A stretch of 38,592 nt of DNA, from contig NW_014578503.1 of NCBI RefSeq assembly GCF_000485595.1, forward strand, positions 15,874 to 54,465, read 5' to 3'. The notes below the pieces were generated by a model that was given only the letters and a program-made list of their open reading frames with translations, was not told the DNA's origin and searched no databases. Made by a program: the position numbers and the translations under genes. Below are positions 20,201-32,200 of the stretch, one piece after another (within the stretch, counting starts at the first letter, position 1; each line of letters opens with the position of its first letter). The stretch is from Priapulus caudatus (Eukaryota; Priapulida; Priapulimorpha; Priapulimorphida; Priapulidae).

Positions 20201-23200
20201 TCTCCAGACTTCTCCCCCTCCTCCTTCTCCACCAGCTTTCTCTCTCTCCCCTCCTCCTGCACCAAGCCTCCCTTCTCCCCCTCCTTCTCCCTTTCCTCTT
20301 TTCTCCACAGTCTTCTCCTCCTTCTCCACCAGCTTCTCCCCTCCTCCACTACGTTCTCCCTTCTCCCCCTCCTCCTCCTCCACCAGCTTCTCCCCTCCTT
20401 CTCCACCACCTCTCTTCTCCCTCCCTCCTCCTTCTCCACCAGCGCTTCTTCCCCTCCTCTTCTCCAACACCTTCTCCCTTCTCCCGTCTCTCTCCGACCA
20501 GCTTCTCCCCTCCTTCTCCACCACCTTCTCTCTTCTCCCCCTCCTCCTTCTCCACCAGCTTCTCCCCCTCCTCCTTCTCCCTTCTCCCCTCCTCCTTCTC
20601 CACCAGCTTTCCCCCTCCTCCTTCTCCACCAAACCCCTTCTTTTCTTTCCCTCCTCCTTCTTCCACCCAGCTTCTGCCCATTCCTCCTTCTCCACCAGCT
20701 TCTTCCATTCCTCCTTCTCCACCACATTCTCCCTTCTCCCCTTCCTCCTTCTCCTCCAGCTTCTCTCTTCTCCCCCTCCTCCTTCTCACCGCTTTCTCCC
20801 CCGCCTCCTTTCTCAACACCTCCCTTCTTCCCCTCCTCCTTCTCCACCAGCTGTCTCCCCTCCTCTTTCTCACCACCTCTCTCCTTCTCCCCTTCTCTTC
20901 GTCCATTCCTCCTTCTCCACACCTTCTCCCTTCTCCTTCCAGCTTCTCCCTTGCCCCTTCCTCATTCCTAGCCATCATTGAGTCGCCACACGGTATTTAT
21001 CTTATCCACACCGGGCGCCGTGGATAGTCACTTTCCATACGGGCCCCGCACTAACTTCAGTGTACGCGAAGGTTACTTGTATTGCCGGAGTGAAGTGGCG
21101 ATACGGCGGTGACCAGTTCTTATATTGGCCAGCTCATCGGCCAACGCTGGAAAAAACTCGATTTCATTGGCCAGCTCTCGGGCCAACGGAAAACTGATTC
21201 ACTTTGGCAGGCTCATCGCGCCAACGCTTCGTAAACTTCATNNNNNNNNNNNNNNNNNNNNNNNNNATGAGTTACAGCCTGGTTAGGCGAGGAGCTGCCA
21301 ATGTGAAATATCAGTTTTCGCGGTGGGGCCGAGAGCTGCCAAAGAATGTGAAATCAGTTTTTCGCGTTGGCCGCGACGAGTGCCAATATAGACTGGGTAC
21401 CCGGTCGCCACTTCACTCGGCATATATCCTTCGCCCTACAATGAAGTTAGTGCGGGAGGCCCGTATGGACAGTGGACTAATACCACTGGCGGCGTTGTGG
21501 ATAAGATACGATACCGTGTGGCGAAGTCATATGCTAGGAATGAAGAGCGGGAGAAGGAGAAGCTGGAGACTGAGAAGGAGCAAGGGGGGAGAAGGAGAAC
21601 GTGGGGTGGAGAAGTTCCAGGAATGGAGAAGCTGGTGGAGTAGGAGGAAGGGGAGAAGGAAGAGAAGGTGGTGGAGAACAGAAAGAGGAGGGGAGAAGCT
21701 GGGTGAGGAGAAGGAGAGGAGCGGGAAAAGGGCAGAAAGGTTTCGGAGGAGGAGGGGGGAGAAGCTGGTGGAGAAGGAGGAGGGGGAGAAGAGAGAAAGA
21801 GAGGTGGCGTGAGAGAAAGATTGGGGCAGAAGCTGGGTGGAGGAGGGGGAGAAGGGAGAAGGGGGTGGCAGGAAGCGCGCAGAAAGCTGGTTAAGAAGGA
21901 GGGAGAAGCTGGCTTGGGAGAAGGAGGAAAGGGGGAGGCAGGGAAGCAGGTGGTGGAGAAGGAGCGCGGGGAGGAGAGAGGGAGAAGGAGCTGTGGGAGA
22001 GGAGGGGGAGAAGAGAGAAGGGCGATAAGCAGGAGGGAAGGGGGAGAGAAGGGAGCTGAGTGGAGGAGGAGGGGGAGAAGGAGGAGGAACTGTTGATGAG
22101 AAGGAGAAGGGGAGAAGCTGGTGGAGAAGGAGGGGGAGGGAGGAAGAACAGGTGGTGGAGAGGAGAGGCCAGGAGAAGGAGAGGGAGCAAAGAGAGTGGG
22201 GAGGGGAGGCGGAGAAGGGGAGAAGCGGGATAAGGAGGAAGAAGAGGGGGAGAAGGGGCTAGTAGAGGAGGAGGCGGGAGAAGGGAGAAGGGTGCTGTGA
22301 GGAGGGCGGAAAAAGCTGGTGGAGAAGCAGGAGGGGAGAAGGAAGAACGGTGGTAGAAGAAGGAGAGAGGGAGAGCTGTTGGAGAGAGAAGAAGGAGGAA
22401 GGGAGGAGAGGGGGCCGAGTGAACTGGGACAGCGAGCGCCTTTTCAATGTCTTTAGTCCTGTATTTCTATCTCTGGAACGAATCCGAGGGTCGAGGTTGA
22501 AGAGGGGGTAGGGCAGGGACCGAAGAAAGGCGAGGAAAGGGCGGGAGGGGATAAGGTAGGGGTGAGAAGGGAGAGGGGATAAGTGGACGGCGGGAAGATA
22601 GGAGTGTCGTTCTTTGAAAGAGGAGATGGGAGAAGCTGTGTGAGTTGGAGAAGGTTGCGCGGAAGGTGGGAGAAGGCTGTGATCTTGCGTGAGAAGAGGA
22701 TTAGGCGTGTGATTACTGGAGGAACAGGCAAGAGAATAGAAAAAAGGTAATGTCGATGCCTAGAGAAGGAGGGAGGAAAGCTGGTGGCGGAGAAGGAGGA
22801 GGGGGAGAAAAGCTGCGTGGGAGAAAGGAGGAACGGGAAGAGAAGAGAAGAGGCGGGAAAAAGGGAAGCCGATGGTGGGAGGAGGGGGGGAGAAGGGAGA
22901 AGCGTTGGATGGAGGGGAAGCGGGAGAAGGGAGAAGATAAGGAGGGGGAGAAGGGAGAAGAGGAGTAAGAGGGGGAGAAGGGAGTGTGTTGAAAGAGGAG
23001 GGGAGAAGGGAGAAGGGTTGTGGATGAAGTCGGGAAAAGGCTGGGTGGAGAAGGAGGAAGGGTGAAAGAAGAAAGTAGAAGAAGGAGAGGGGAATTGAAT
23101 GCTGGCTTGGGAGAAGGGGAGTGTGGGAGAGATAGCTTCGGTGGAGAAGAGTGAGTCTGGGACCTGGACGGGCGAGAAGAAGGCGTGGGAAAAGGGGATG

Positions 23201-26200
23201 ACAATCAGGGTACGCGAATGGCCGTAAAGTTAGGAGCTGTGTGGAGGAGGAGGCCGTGAGAAGGAGAAGCTGGTGGAGAGGAAAGATTGCGAAGAGGGGC
23301 GAGAAGGCTGGTAGAGAAGGAGGGGGAGAGAGGAGAGCGGGGCGGAGAAGGAGGGAGGAAGCTGAGTGGGGAAGGAGCGAAGCTCACGACAGCTTCTCCC
23401 CCTCCCTCCTTCTCACCAGCTTTCCTTCTCCCATCCTCCTCCACCAGTCCCTTCTCCCCCTCCTTCTCTGCCTTCTCCTTCTCTCCACCGAGAATCTCCC
23501 TCTTCATCCACCAGCTTCCGCCAATCCTCCTTCTTCCACACCTTCTCTTGCTTCCCTTCTCCTTCTCCACCAGACTTCTCCCCTCCTCTTCTCACCAGCT
23601 TCTCCCCTCGCCTTCTTGCACACCTTCTCCCTTCCCCTTACTCCTTCTCACCAGCTTTCCCCTCCTCCACCACGTCTCTTGATCCCTCCTCCACCGCTTC
23701 CTTCTCCCCCTCCTTAGCCCTTCTCCCTTCTCCCCTCCTCGCCTCACCAGCTCGTTCTCCCCCTTTCCATATCTCACCGCTTCTCTCCCCCTCCCTCCAA
23801 CCACCTATCTCCCTTTTCCCCCTCGCGCACACCTTCTCCCTTCGGTCCCACTTCTCCACCGAACCTTCTTTCTTATTCCCCCTCTCATTTCACTTTACTT
23901 TTAATTTTGATTTCGTTTTGATTTTGATTTTGATTTTGATTTTGATTTTGATTTTGATTTTGATTTTGATTTTGATTTTGATTTCGTTTTGATTTTGATT
24001 TTGATTTTGATCTTGATTTTGATTTTGATTTCGATTTCGTTTTGATTTTGATTTTGATTTTGATTTCGATTTTGATTTCGTTTTGATTTTGAATTTGATT
24101 TTGATTTTGATTTTGATTTTGATTTTGATTTTGATTTCGATTTTGATTTCGTTTTGATTTTGATTTCGATTTTGATTTTGTTTTGAATTTGGTTTTGATT
24201 TTTTTTTTTTTGCTTTTATTTATTTCAGAGGTAAAATTGTAGTGGCAGCCCTCGGCCACCATAATGGTGTATGGACAATATGGGGTAAAAGTCTTATAAT
24301 CGCTATAAATTAACCAGTTCGAACTAAATGCATGCACTCTAGATGCAATGAGGTATGACACCTGAAGGCACACACTCTAAAAGAAATCTGTTCTAACTAC
24401 AAAACATATAGCCAAAGATTCTGGGCAGCACCTGCTATAACACTATGCGATGCATTGCTAGCTGAAATGCATGGCGACGTTTGTAGATTGACTGACCTCT
24501 ATTCAGTGTCCTGCAGAGACGTCTGTAATACTGCACCTCATCCGGACAGATCAACGTCACGCTGACGCCCTCCTGTGCTGCCCTAGCTGTACGACCACTT
24601 CGGTGGATGTAGCTCTGCAAACAGCATTGGAACACGATTGAAACCCTTCACTCTGCTATTAGCCGCTAAAATTCACTGACCCGCTACTTGTATCAGACAT
24701 AATTTTCTTACCCGACTTCTTTCTCTATATATGATATCAGGGGTTAATAATGACTAACAATTTGTCATTATTAACCCCTGATGATATCTTTTTATGAGGA
24801 CCTTTACGAACCAAATTATAGCTGATACCCTCCACTTACACCTATCACCTACTAGGTATACCGTTCCCTGACCTAATCGCGTGTGCTTTACCTAACCAAT
24901 TCTGTTATTAACTGAGCTTTTTATGTAACCTAAAAACCTTGCCTTATAGGACATGTTTCTCTTATCCAATACCATTCACTATCATTTAGGCATGCTAGTA
25001 GTTGTTAGAAAGCCATTTAATACCATTCTTCAAACACTGCTCACCTCAGATGTTTTTGCCACTTGGTAATGAATGACGTGCTTGACATTTGGAATGTCCA
25101 GTCCGCGGGCGGCTACGTCCGTTGCCATTAGCAACCCGTTTTCATCCTCTAAAAATCAAGAACAATCACGTATGCGCTACAGTACGAGCTCATCTAGTAA
25201 GGGTAGAAAAAGGATAACAGTGCAGACAGCATAACATTTTAATGTGGCACGCATACTGAAAGGGCCAAGACCCAAATTCTAGTGAAAATATCCAACCTGA
25301 GTGCGAAAATGAAGGCGTGGTATATAGCTGAAAGCACGAAGACATTTACACGTAACAAAACAACAAAACGTATCTAAACAATGCAAACAAACAAATATCA
25401 ATCTGATCGAAGAACAAATGATGCGGTGTGTCTTGCGCGTGCATGCTTACTCTGAAACGCCTCAAGGTTCTTGAGCCTCTGTCGCTGCTGCATGGACCCA
25501 TGCAATGCCTTGACGCTGCGCTGCAGTAGGGTGAAGATGGGTGCGAGACGTCGTATGCACGAGATGCTGTTTGCAAAAACCAGCGTGCGGCCAGGATACT
25601 TCAGCAGGAAGTAGTACATGTACATGTCCTGCAAGAAGCAACCACGGCTGACATTAGAACACTTCATTCACACGGCCACGCTATGAGAAGATGTGCTATT
25701 GACAGCAACAGAATAAAACCTCAATTCTATACATCACTAAATCCAGCATGTATATGTGTATGTATTATTTATTCTACTATATATATATATCAGGGCTTGA
25801 AACTAACCTAAAATGTTCACTAGCCACAGCAGGGCTAGTGACCCTGTTATAAAAATCTACTAGCCTCCTTAAAATACTCCCGAGCCGCTTTTCCTTTTTC
25901 TGAGATACAGTGTCGCCGCCTTGTAGGCTACTGCAAGTGTGAGCAACAATTTTGTCATTTGCAGCGGGAAGCGGTGTGGGCGCTGCGGGGCGGAGTGTGG
26001 GTGGCATCTGGGCTTCTTGATTTTGACGCTCCGACAGATGCAATTCTGTCGAATTGCCTTGCCTGTGAAGATTAGACCTTCGCATAGTATTGTCGGACGC
26101 TATCCTATATGATTATATATATATATACATAACTAGTGCTTATATTTATATACTTCAAGAGCCTAATAAATACCCTAGATGTCTACAACGAGGAATAGTT

Positions 26201-29200
26201 CTATTTCACGCCGCGCATTATTATTCCTCCTTTTGTATGCGCGCTTATTAGCACTAAGTTCATGGGGCACTTAGTGCCGTGAAGCAGCATCTTTGCTCTC
26301 TAAAATAGACAAAACGGGGTTGTCCCCTACACGGATAATTCAGTAGGCCGGAGATTTCCGCCGAGCGTAATCATCAGCTCCCACAGGTCTCCGCAGTAGA
26401 ATAATTCGCCTGGTGGAATACGCCCATATTCCCGAGTTGCGCTTATATCTGCCATTGTAACTTCTATGAGTGTTATCATTAGCTTTGTATATATATATAC
26501 ACACGTCTTAATTACATCACATGAAATACTATCTACGCTATCTCCGGCTTCTATGTTTTACGTGTAGCAGGATATTCCGTATAGTTAACGATATAGAATA
26601 TTAGTCAGGTCTACGGAAATACTGAAAGTTCATGCATTAATTTGAACGTTTGTCACTTCTATCTCTATAGTCTTGTAATGTGCTCTACTACAAGTCACAG
26701 AGTTTCGGTTAGCTAGTTGTTCGAAGTACTATGTATAGAGTTATGTACGAGTGTATCCTGTTGTGTTAGTCTGCAGATTTGTTAGTTGTAGCGTACGTTG
26801 CTTAGCTTGACTGAAGTGGTGATAGCGTCCACACAGTAAGTGTGTTATGCATAGTGTTAGGAATGAACATCGTCATTTAACAAGGCTGCTAGAATAACAG
26901 TTCTGGAATTGTTAGCGATTTAAGAGCCTGTTATTTTCATAACTAGTACCTGATAATCGCGACTACTATTCACGGTTAATTATAGAACTTATAGGACTGG
27001 GATTCGTATATTCATGCACTGGGTGATTCCAATCCGATATAGTAAATTTGAGTTTTCTAATTTGATTACAATGTTAGCAACCGTCAAATTGAATAATCTC
27101 ATCGGTCCCTTGTATAAAGGGGAGGATTGCTAGTGTTTAACCCTGAGCGTTCAGCTGAAACGTAAACTAAGTTAACTAACCGTTCCACGAACGGTACACA
27201 CAGAAAGTAGAACAGAACCGTATTTGCGTATATACACTGTGCAGGGCATTGCATGAGGCTTCGTGAATATAGAGCAGCATGGTGGTTGGAACCGATTTTA
27301 TTGTCTGAGGTACTGTGACTGTTGCTTTTTAGTTTAGGTTTTGCAATTTTATTATGTTTGCACACGCAAATTTTATATTACTTATTACTAGTTCGGTCGG
27401 GTTAGTAGTTGCTGAAAAAGTACTAGTAATATGTTATCTGGTAGGCATTCCTACTCGCCAACAGGGCTGGTCAGACCAGACATTCTACTAGCCCTTACTG
27501 ATTTCTACTAGCCTCGGGCGAGCGGGCGAGCGTTAGTTTCAAGCCCTGTATATATATATATAAAAATACTAGAATAACATAGAGTTGTAGCAAATATATC
27601 AGATAACATAATCATCTTATTGCTCTTGGTATCACCCACTATCCCTGTAGGTTGCTCCTTCTCCCACCCGCTCCTCCCCTTCTCACATCACTTCCCTGCA
27701 TTACAGCTAGGGCTGTAACGATAAACAAGCCTCTCGATTCGATCCGGTTCTCGATATTAGCCTCTCGAGTCGATTCCTTCGAATCGTCGATTCCTTCGAA
27801 TCGATTCCCAAAATATTGAAATGTTATCTTATTTTTTATATTTTCATTATTTTGCAATAATAAATTATTAGAAATTGCCCATGAATACTAAATGGTGAAT
27901 AGACTAGAGAGTCTAGGGAGTATATATACACTGAACAGGCGCTGAGTAACATTGGTGAGTAACACCAGAGCATATAAATCAGTGATTTATATGCTCTGGT
28001 AACACTCCAGTATATAGCGTAGTGCCGCCATTTATTGGAGGAAAAAAGTGGTATAAAGTGGAATCGAAAATACGGGGAAAAACATCGAGGATCGGATCGA
28101 AGGAAGAGAATCTCGATCCGATTCGATTTCGGTGGATCGTTACAGACCTAATTACAGCCATCCCTTATTATCGTTTCACCCACCACTTTAGTACCCATTC
28201 AATTCTTAATACACAGCAGCTGCCGAGTTCTTTCCACTTAGAGCACCAACCTTCTCCGCCAAGCTGCAGTTTATGCGTGTTTCATGGATGCGCTCAGCAG
28301 TCCCTGTCTTCGTGCTTAGATCTATCACCTTGTGTTTCTCCTTGATCCCGATCTGCCTGACCAGATGCTCTGAATGTGCAAAGCTATTACTTATGAGAAA
28401 TAAACTATGTGTACATAATATAAACAGATATAAAATGCAGAATAAATTTACAGAGCTACCGCTGGCGTTCGCCAGCTTCGCAAAATGTAATAAATAAATA
28501 ACAGTGGCGACTTTACTACATCAAGTGGCAAATACAATTGGCGAATGATTTAACTGCTCACAAATTTATTATTCAATAATAAAATCGTCAAATGGCAGTA
28601 GGTAGCCCCAACTGAAGCCTAGATAGAATTTTCTTTGTCAGTAAAAAATTTGTGTTTACTCCTCATTCACTCCTAATTCTGAAAGCTCGGATCATCAGGT
28701 CTTATGCCACCACACACAATTTACACTTATCATACACACCCAGCTTCTGGGTGACATCTGTCAATGGCTTCTTTTTCTTCTTCATAACTCTGTTGGGGCC
28801 AAGGTGAATCAAGGTCAGTGTTGCCGAGAACACAAAGGTCTGCCGTTGTTTCTTTGCCTCTTCGTTTCTGAAAAATGTGCAAGTGCTCAACATGGTCACC
28901 AAATGTATGAGTATGCATGCGTGTCACTAGGCCATGGTGAAATTCGAGCCCGGATACGATTCTATAGATTGACACAGTATGAGATAAGTCACACAATTTA
29001 AATGCAGAGAAATATCACAACATCCGATGTACAAAGTATTAGCAATGGAAACGGTGCAAAGCACATCACGGACATGATGAATTATATACCTGCAATTAAA
29101 AAATGGGTATTACATCATCTTGTGAGTACTATACTCACTCATTTATCAACTCTAAGATGCTGGCCAGTTCTGCAAAATGGCCCTTCTCAATCATCCTGTC

Positions 29201-32200
29201 AGCTTCATCCACGACAAGGAATTGGATGTCCTTCATTGTACTCAGGTAAGCAGTTCCCTGAGAAACAGACGACGTAAGTAACACATGTCGACAGGTATCG
29301 TCTTAGTAACCCAGACAATAGTAGAAACAGCACATTGGAAAATGTTCATTCCTTGCATACAAGGGCATACTGAGAGACTAGGCACCCAATTACCCAACAA
29401 GCACGTATGACTTTAATCTCTGAAACCTCTGTCGAATCATTAACCCAAGTTAAACCTATTTGTTAATGAATTCTATCTGATTTCATATTTAGCCTGGTTT
29501 TCCCACTTATATGATGTGTGCCAATCAAATCTCCTTGTCAAGCTATGCCTACGACAACATATATGTTTGAATCACACTGTATTGCATTGGTTATATTTTT
29601 CCTCATCCAAATGATAAATACCTGTCGGTGTAATTCCCACAGCCTTCCTGGTGTCGCAACAACTATCTCGGGCTCCTGACGAAGCAAGCGAGCTTGCTTT
29701 TCCAGTGAGATGCCGCCTATAACAGCAGCCACCTTCATAAAAGATAATATAACATTTTTATGTATGAAAGCTTGGTAATGAAAACAGCTGGAACCAAAAA
29801 CTAGCCTCTTTAGTTTTACAGTTCTTTACGTTCAACTCAATCAGTATAAAATTTGTTCTTTTGAACAGATAGTATCACATTATTGAATTCAGCCTTTCCT
29901 TATGGAAGTAAACCTGCATACTGATGTAATGAGGATGATACTATATTACAATCACGATTTTCGATTCACATTATATAAAATGCAATATAATACTTATTAT
30001 GTGCACAGTCAAAGCCATGTTAACAGCCACCTAGATATAATAGCCATCGGCCCATGAAGAACACGTTTGCTGTTTCCCTTGAGTAACAGTTATACACAGG
30101 TCTGACTGTAAATATTTACATCTGGATTCTCACTTTGATGTCCGTATGCCGTGCAGCAATGGTCAGGTGGTTCTTCACTTGTACGGCTAGTTCCCTGGTG
30201 GGCGTCAGAATAAGCGCCTGCATCTTCCTGGGAGAATGCCTCGATGGTGCCTTTGGCTGCTGCAGCATGGCATCCAGCCCTGTCACGTCGGGTATCGGGA
30301 TCGGCTTTCCTCGAGGCTCTACCTCACAGTCAATGTCCTTGGTAAATCCAACACAACCTAGTCCATCAACCTTAGGAGAACAAAGACTGTTATTTTTTAG
30401 ATCTTCTTAGCTGCATATAAACAGTGATTTTCTAATATCATGAATCTGTTATAGTTACTATGGCATTTTACCAGTAAAAATAACGTGCATAATCTGTATA
30501 ACCCAATGTCACCCACACCTCCAGTGCAGGCAAGTCCTCCATTTCTTCAGATTCATTCCCACTATCTTCCTGCAAAACACTTTGTTGATCTTCCGCTTCA
30601 TTAGGCAGTGCTGCCATCTTTTGTGAATCAGCTTTGCCACTAGTAGTGTCATTGCCTGTGAACTTATTCCGACTGTTTAGACGTGTGGAATTTTGACTTA
30701 AAATGCGTTGTATGATCGGTATTCCAAATGCCAAGGTTTTCCCACTTCCCTGCAGAAACACACACAAAAGAAATGCGAATACGTTCATCTTCACAGAAAT
30801 ATGAAACACAGTGCTATAGTATTGCCAGGAATTCGATTTCCAGTTACAAGATTAACCATATCTTCCCACGTAGTTACATAATCAAAAAATAAATAAATAA
30901 CTATTTGTAATAACTTGACTTTGTATGGCAAGGAGAATTGATTTCGAGAGTGAGCAGAGAAAAACTCTACCGTTTCAGCAGCGCCGACAATATCCATTCT
31001 ATCACGGATGGCAGATGGTAGAGCGAGAGCTTGTATGTGGGTTGGGGATGAAAAACCCTGTTCTCTGAGAGCTTCAAGCACAGGTGCAGGAACGAACAGA
31101 TCCTTCCATGACGCCATGTCACATTCTGAAACGACAACAGCACTCTTAGTAAGGGGCATAATCTTGAATCCAATATCTCAAACTTACAAACGTATGAAAA
31201 AATATATTGAGACAAGGTTATAAAAATTAACTCAATAAAAAGTTTAGATTTGAAATAAAACATATATAATGCAAAATAAAACAAATTCAGAATACCTTGA
31301 TTATCCTTAGAACTATTTCTTGTCATTCCGATCTGACTCTCTTTGGCCTTCTTTTTTTCAGGCTTTGCCTTGGTTATTTGCTTAGCTTTTCTTTTGACGG
31401 ATGGGTCTACTGCATTGTCTTTTAGGTTTTTGGTCAGATGCTTGGCCTTTATGTTTTGTGTTTCAGGCTTGCTTGTAGTTATCTCTTCTGTACTCGATCT
31501 ACTTATATTTTTTTTATTTTTCAGTTTACTTTTTGTTAATAGTCTTTCCACAACATCTGGACTGCTGCAGTCATTACTATCAGAATTTGACAATTTCTTC
31601 TTTTTGCTCTTCTTTCTCTTTTTCACTCTTTCATTATTAGTGTCCCCTTCATCAATTATATCTGGAACTGCCATCGAAAAACATGGATTTCAACAGATTT
31701 ATAGCATATAAGTATAGAAAATTTCATTTTTGATAAGATTTTGATTGTATCACATGATTGTATCACAGGTTCTGTACAAGATGATTGCTACTCTAGTATC
31801 ATTTTTAAATAATGATTAAATTAATAAAGTCATTATTTAAAAACAACCTGACTCGGGCATTAACTATCAGTGGTAGTATCACCAAGAATGTGTTTTCAAT
31901 TCTCCACGTACTATAATACCCTTTACATTTTTTGTCAATCTCTCAAGCCTAGGATCCACCAATTCTTTATTTAACTTCTCCCTACAATCCTGTTCACCGT
32001 TACTGTCATTACCTGCCAATGCATTGTGGTCACTTTTTGATGTCCTTGTTTTCTTCTTAAGTGTTTTTTTCTTTTTACTCTGGAAAACATATGACATATG
32101 CCACTACTCACATTTTAATTTTCATGTGCACTACCGGCACTGCTTAGTGTAGATACAATAATGTAACCCAACAATAGTAGGGTTACAACGCCAACACCGT

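Noticed and set aside
19571-21027. Very long open frames (up to 433 codons) on both strands in the Ser/Pro- or Glu/Arg/Gly-rich block
   Set aside because: They follow purely from polypyrimidine/polypurine tandem sequence lacking stop codons; no domain or sensible composition, and they lie inside a foldback element.
21601-23992. Long Lys/Glu/Gly- or Ser/Pro-rich frames in the right half of the same element
   Set aside because: Same low-complexity cause; frames exist on both strands at once.
23885-24373. 162-codon Asn/Gln/Lys repeat frame
   Set aside because: Translation of the GATTTT array; not a gene.
25777-26085. 102-codon minus-strand frame in the hAT element as a transposase remnant
   Set aside because: No hAT dimerisation or catalytic motif; composition looks random.
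31802-31843. AT-rich hairpin as a sixth micro-hairpin insertion
   Set aside because: No C..G boundary and no 7-bp flanking repeat.
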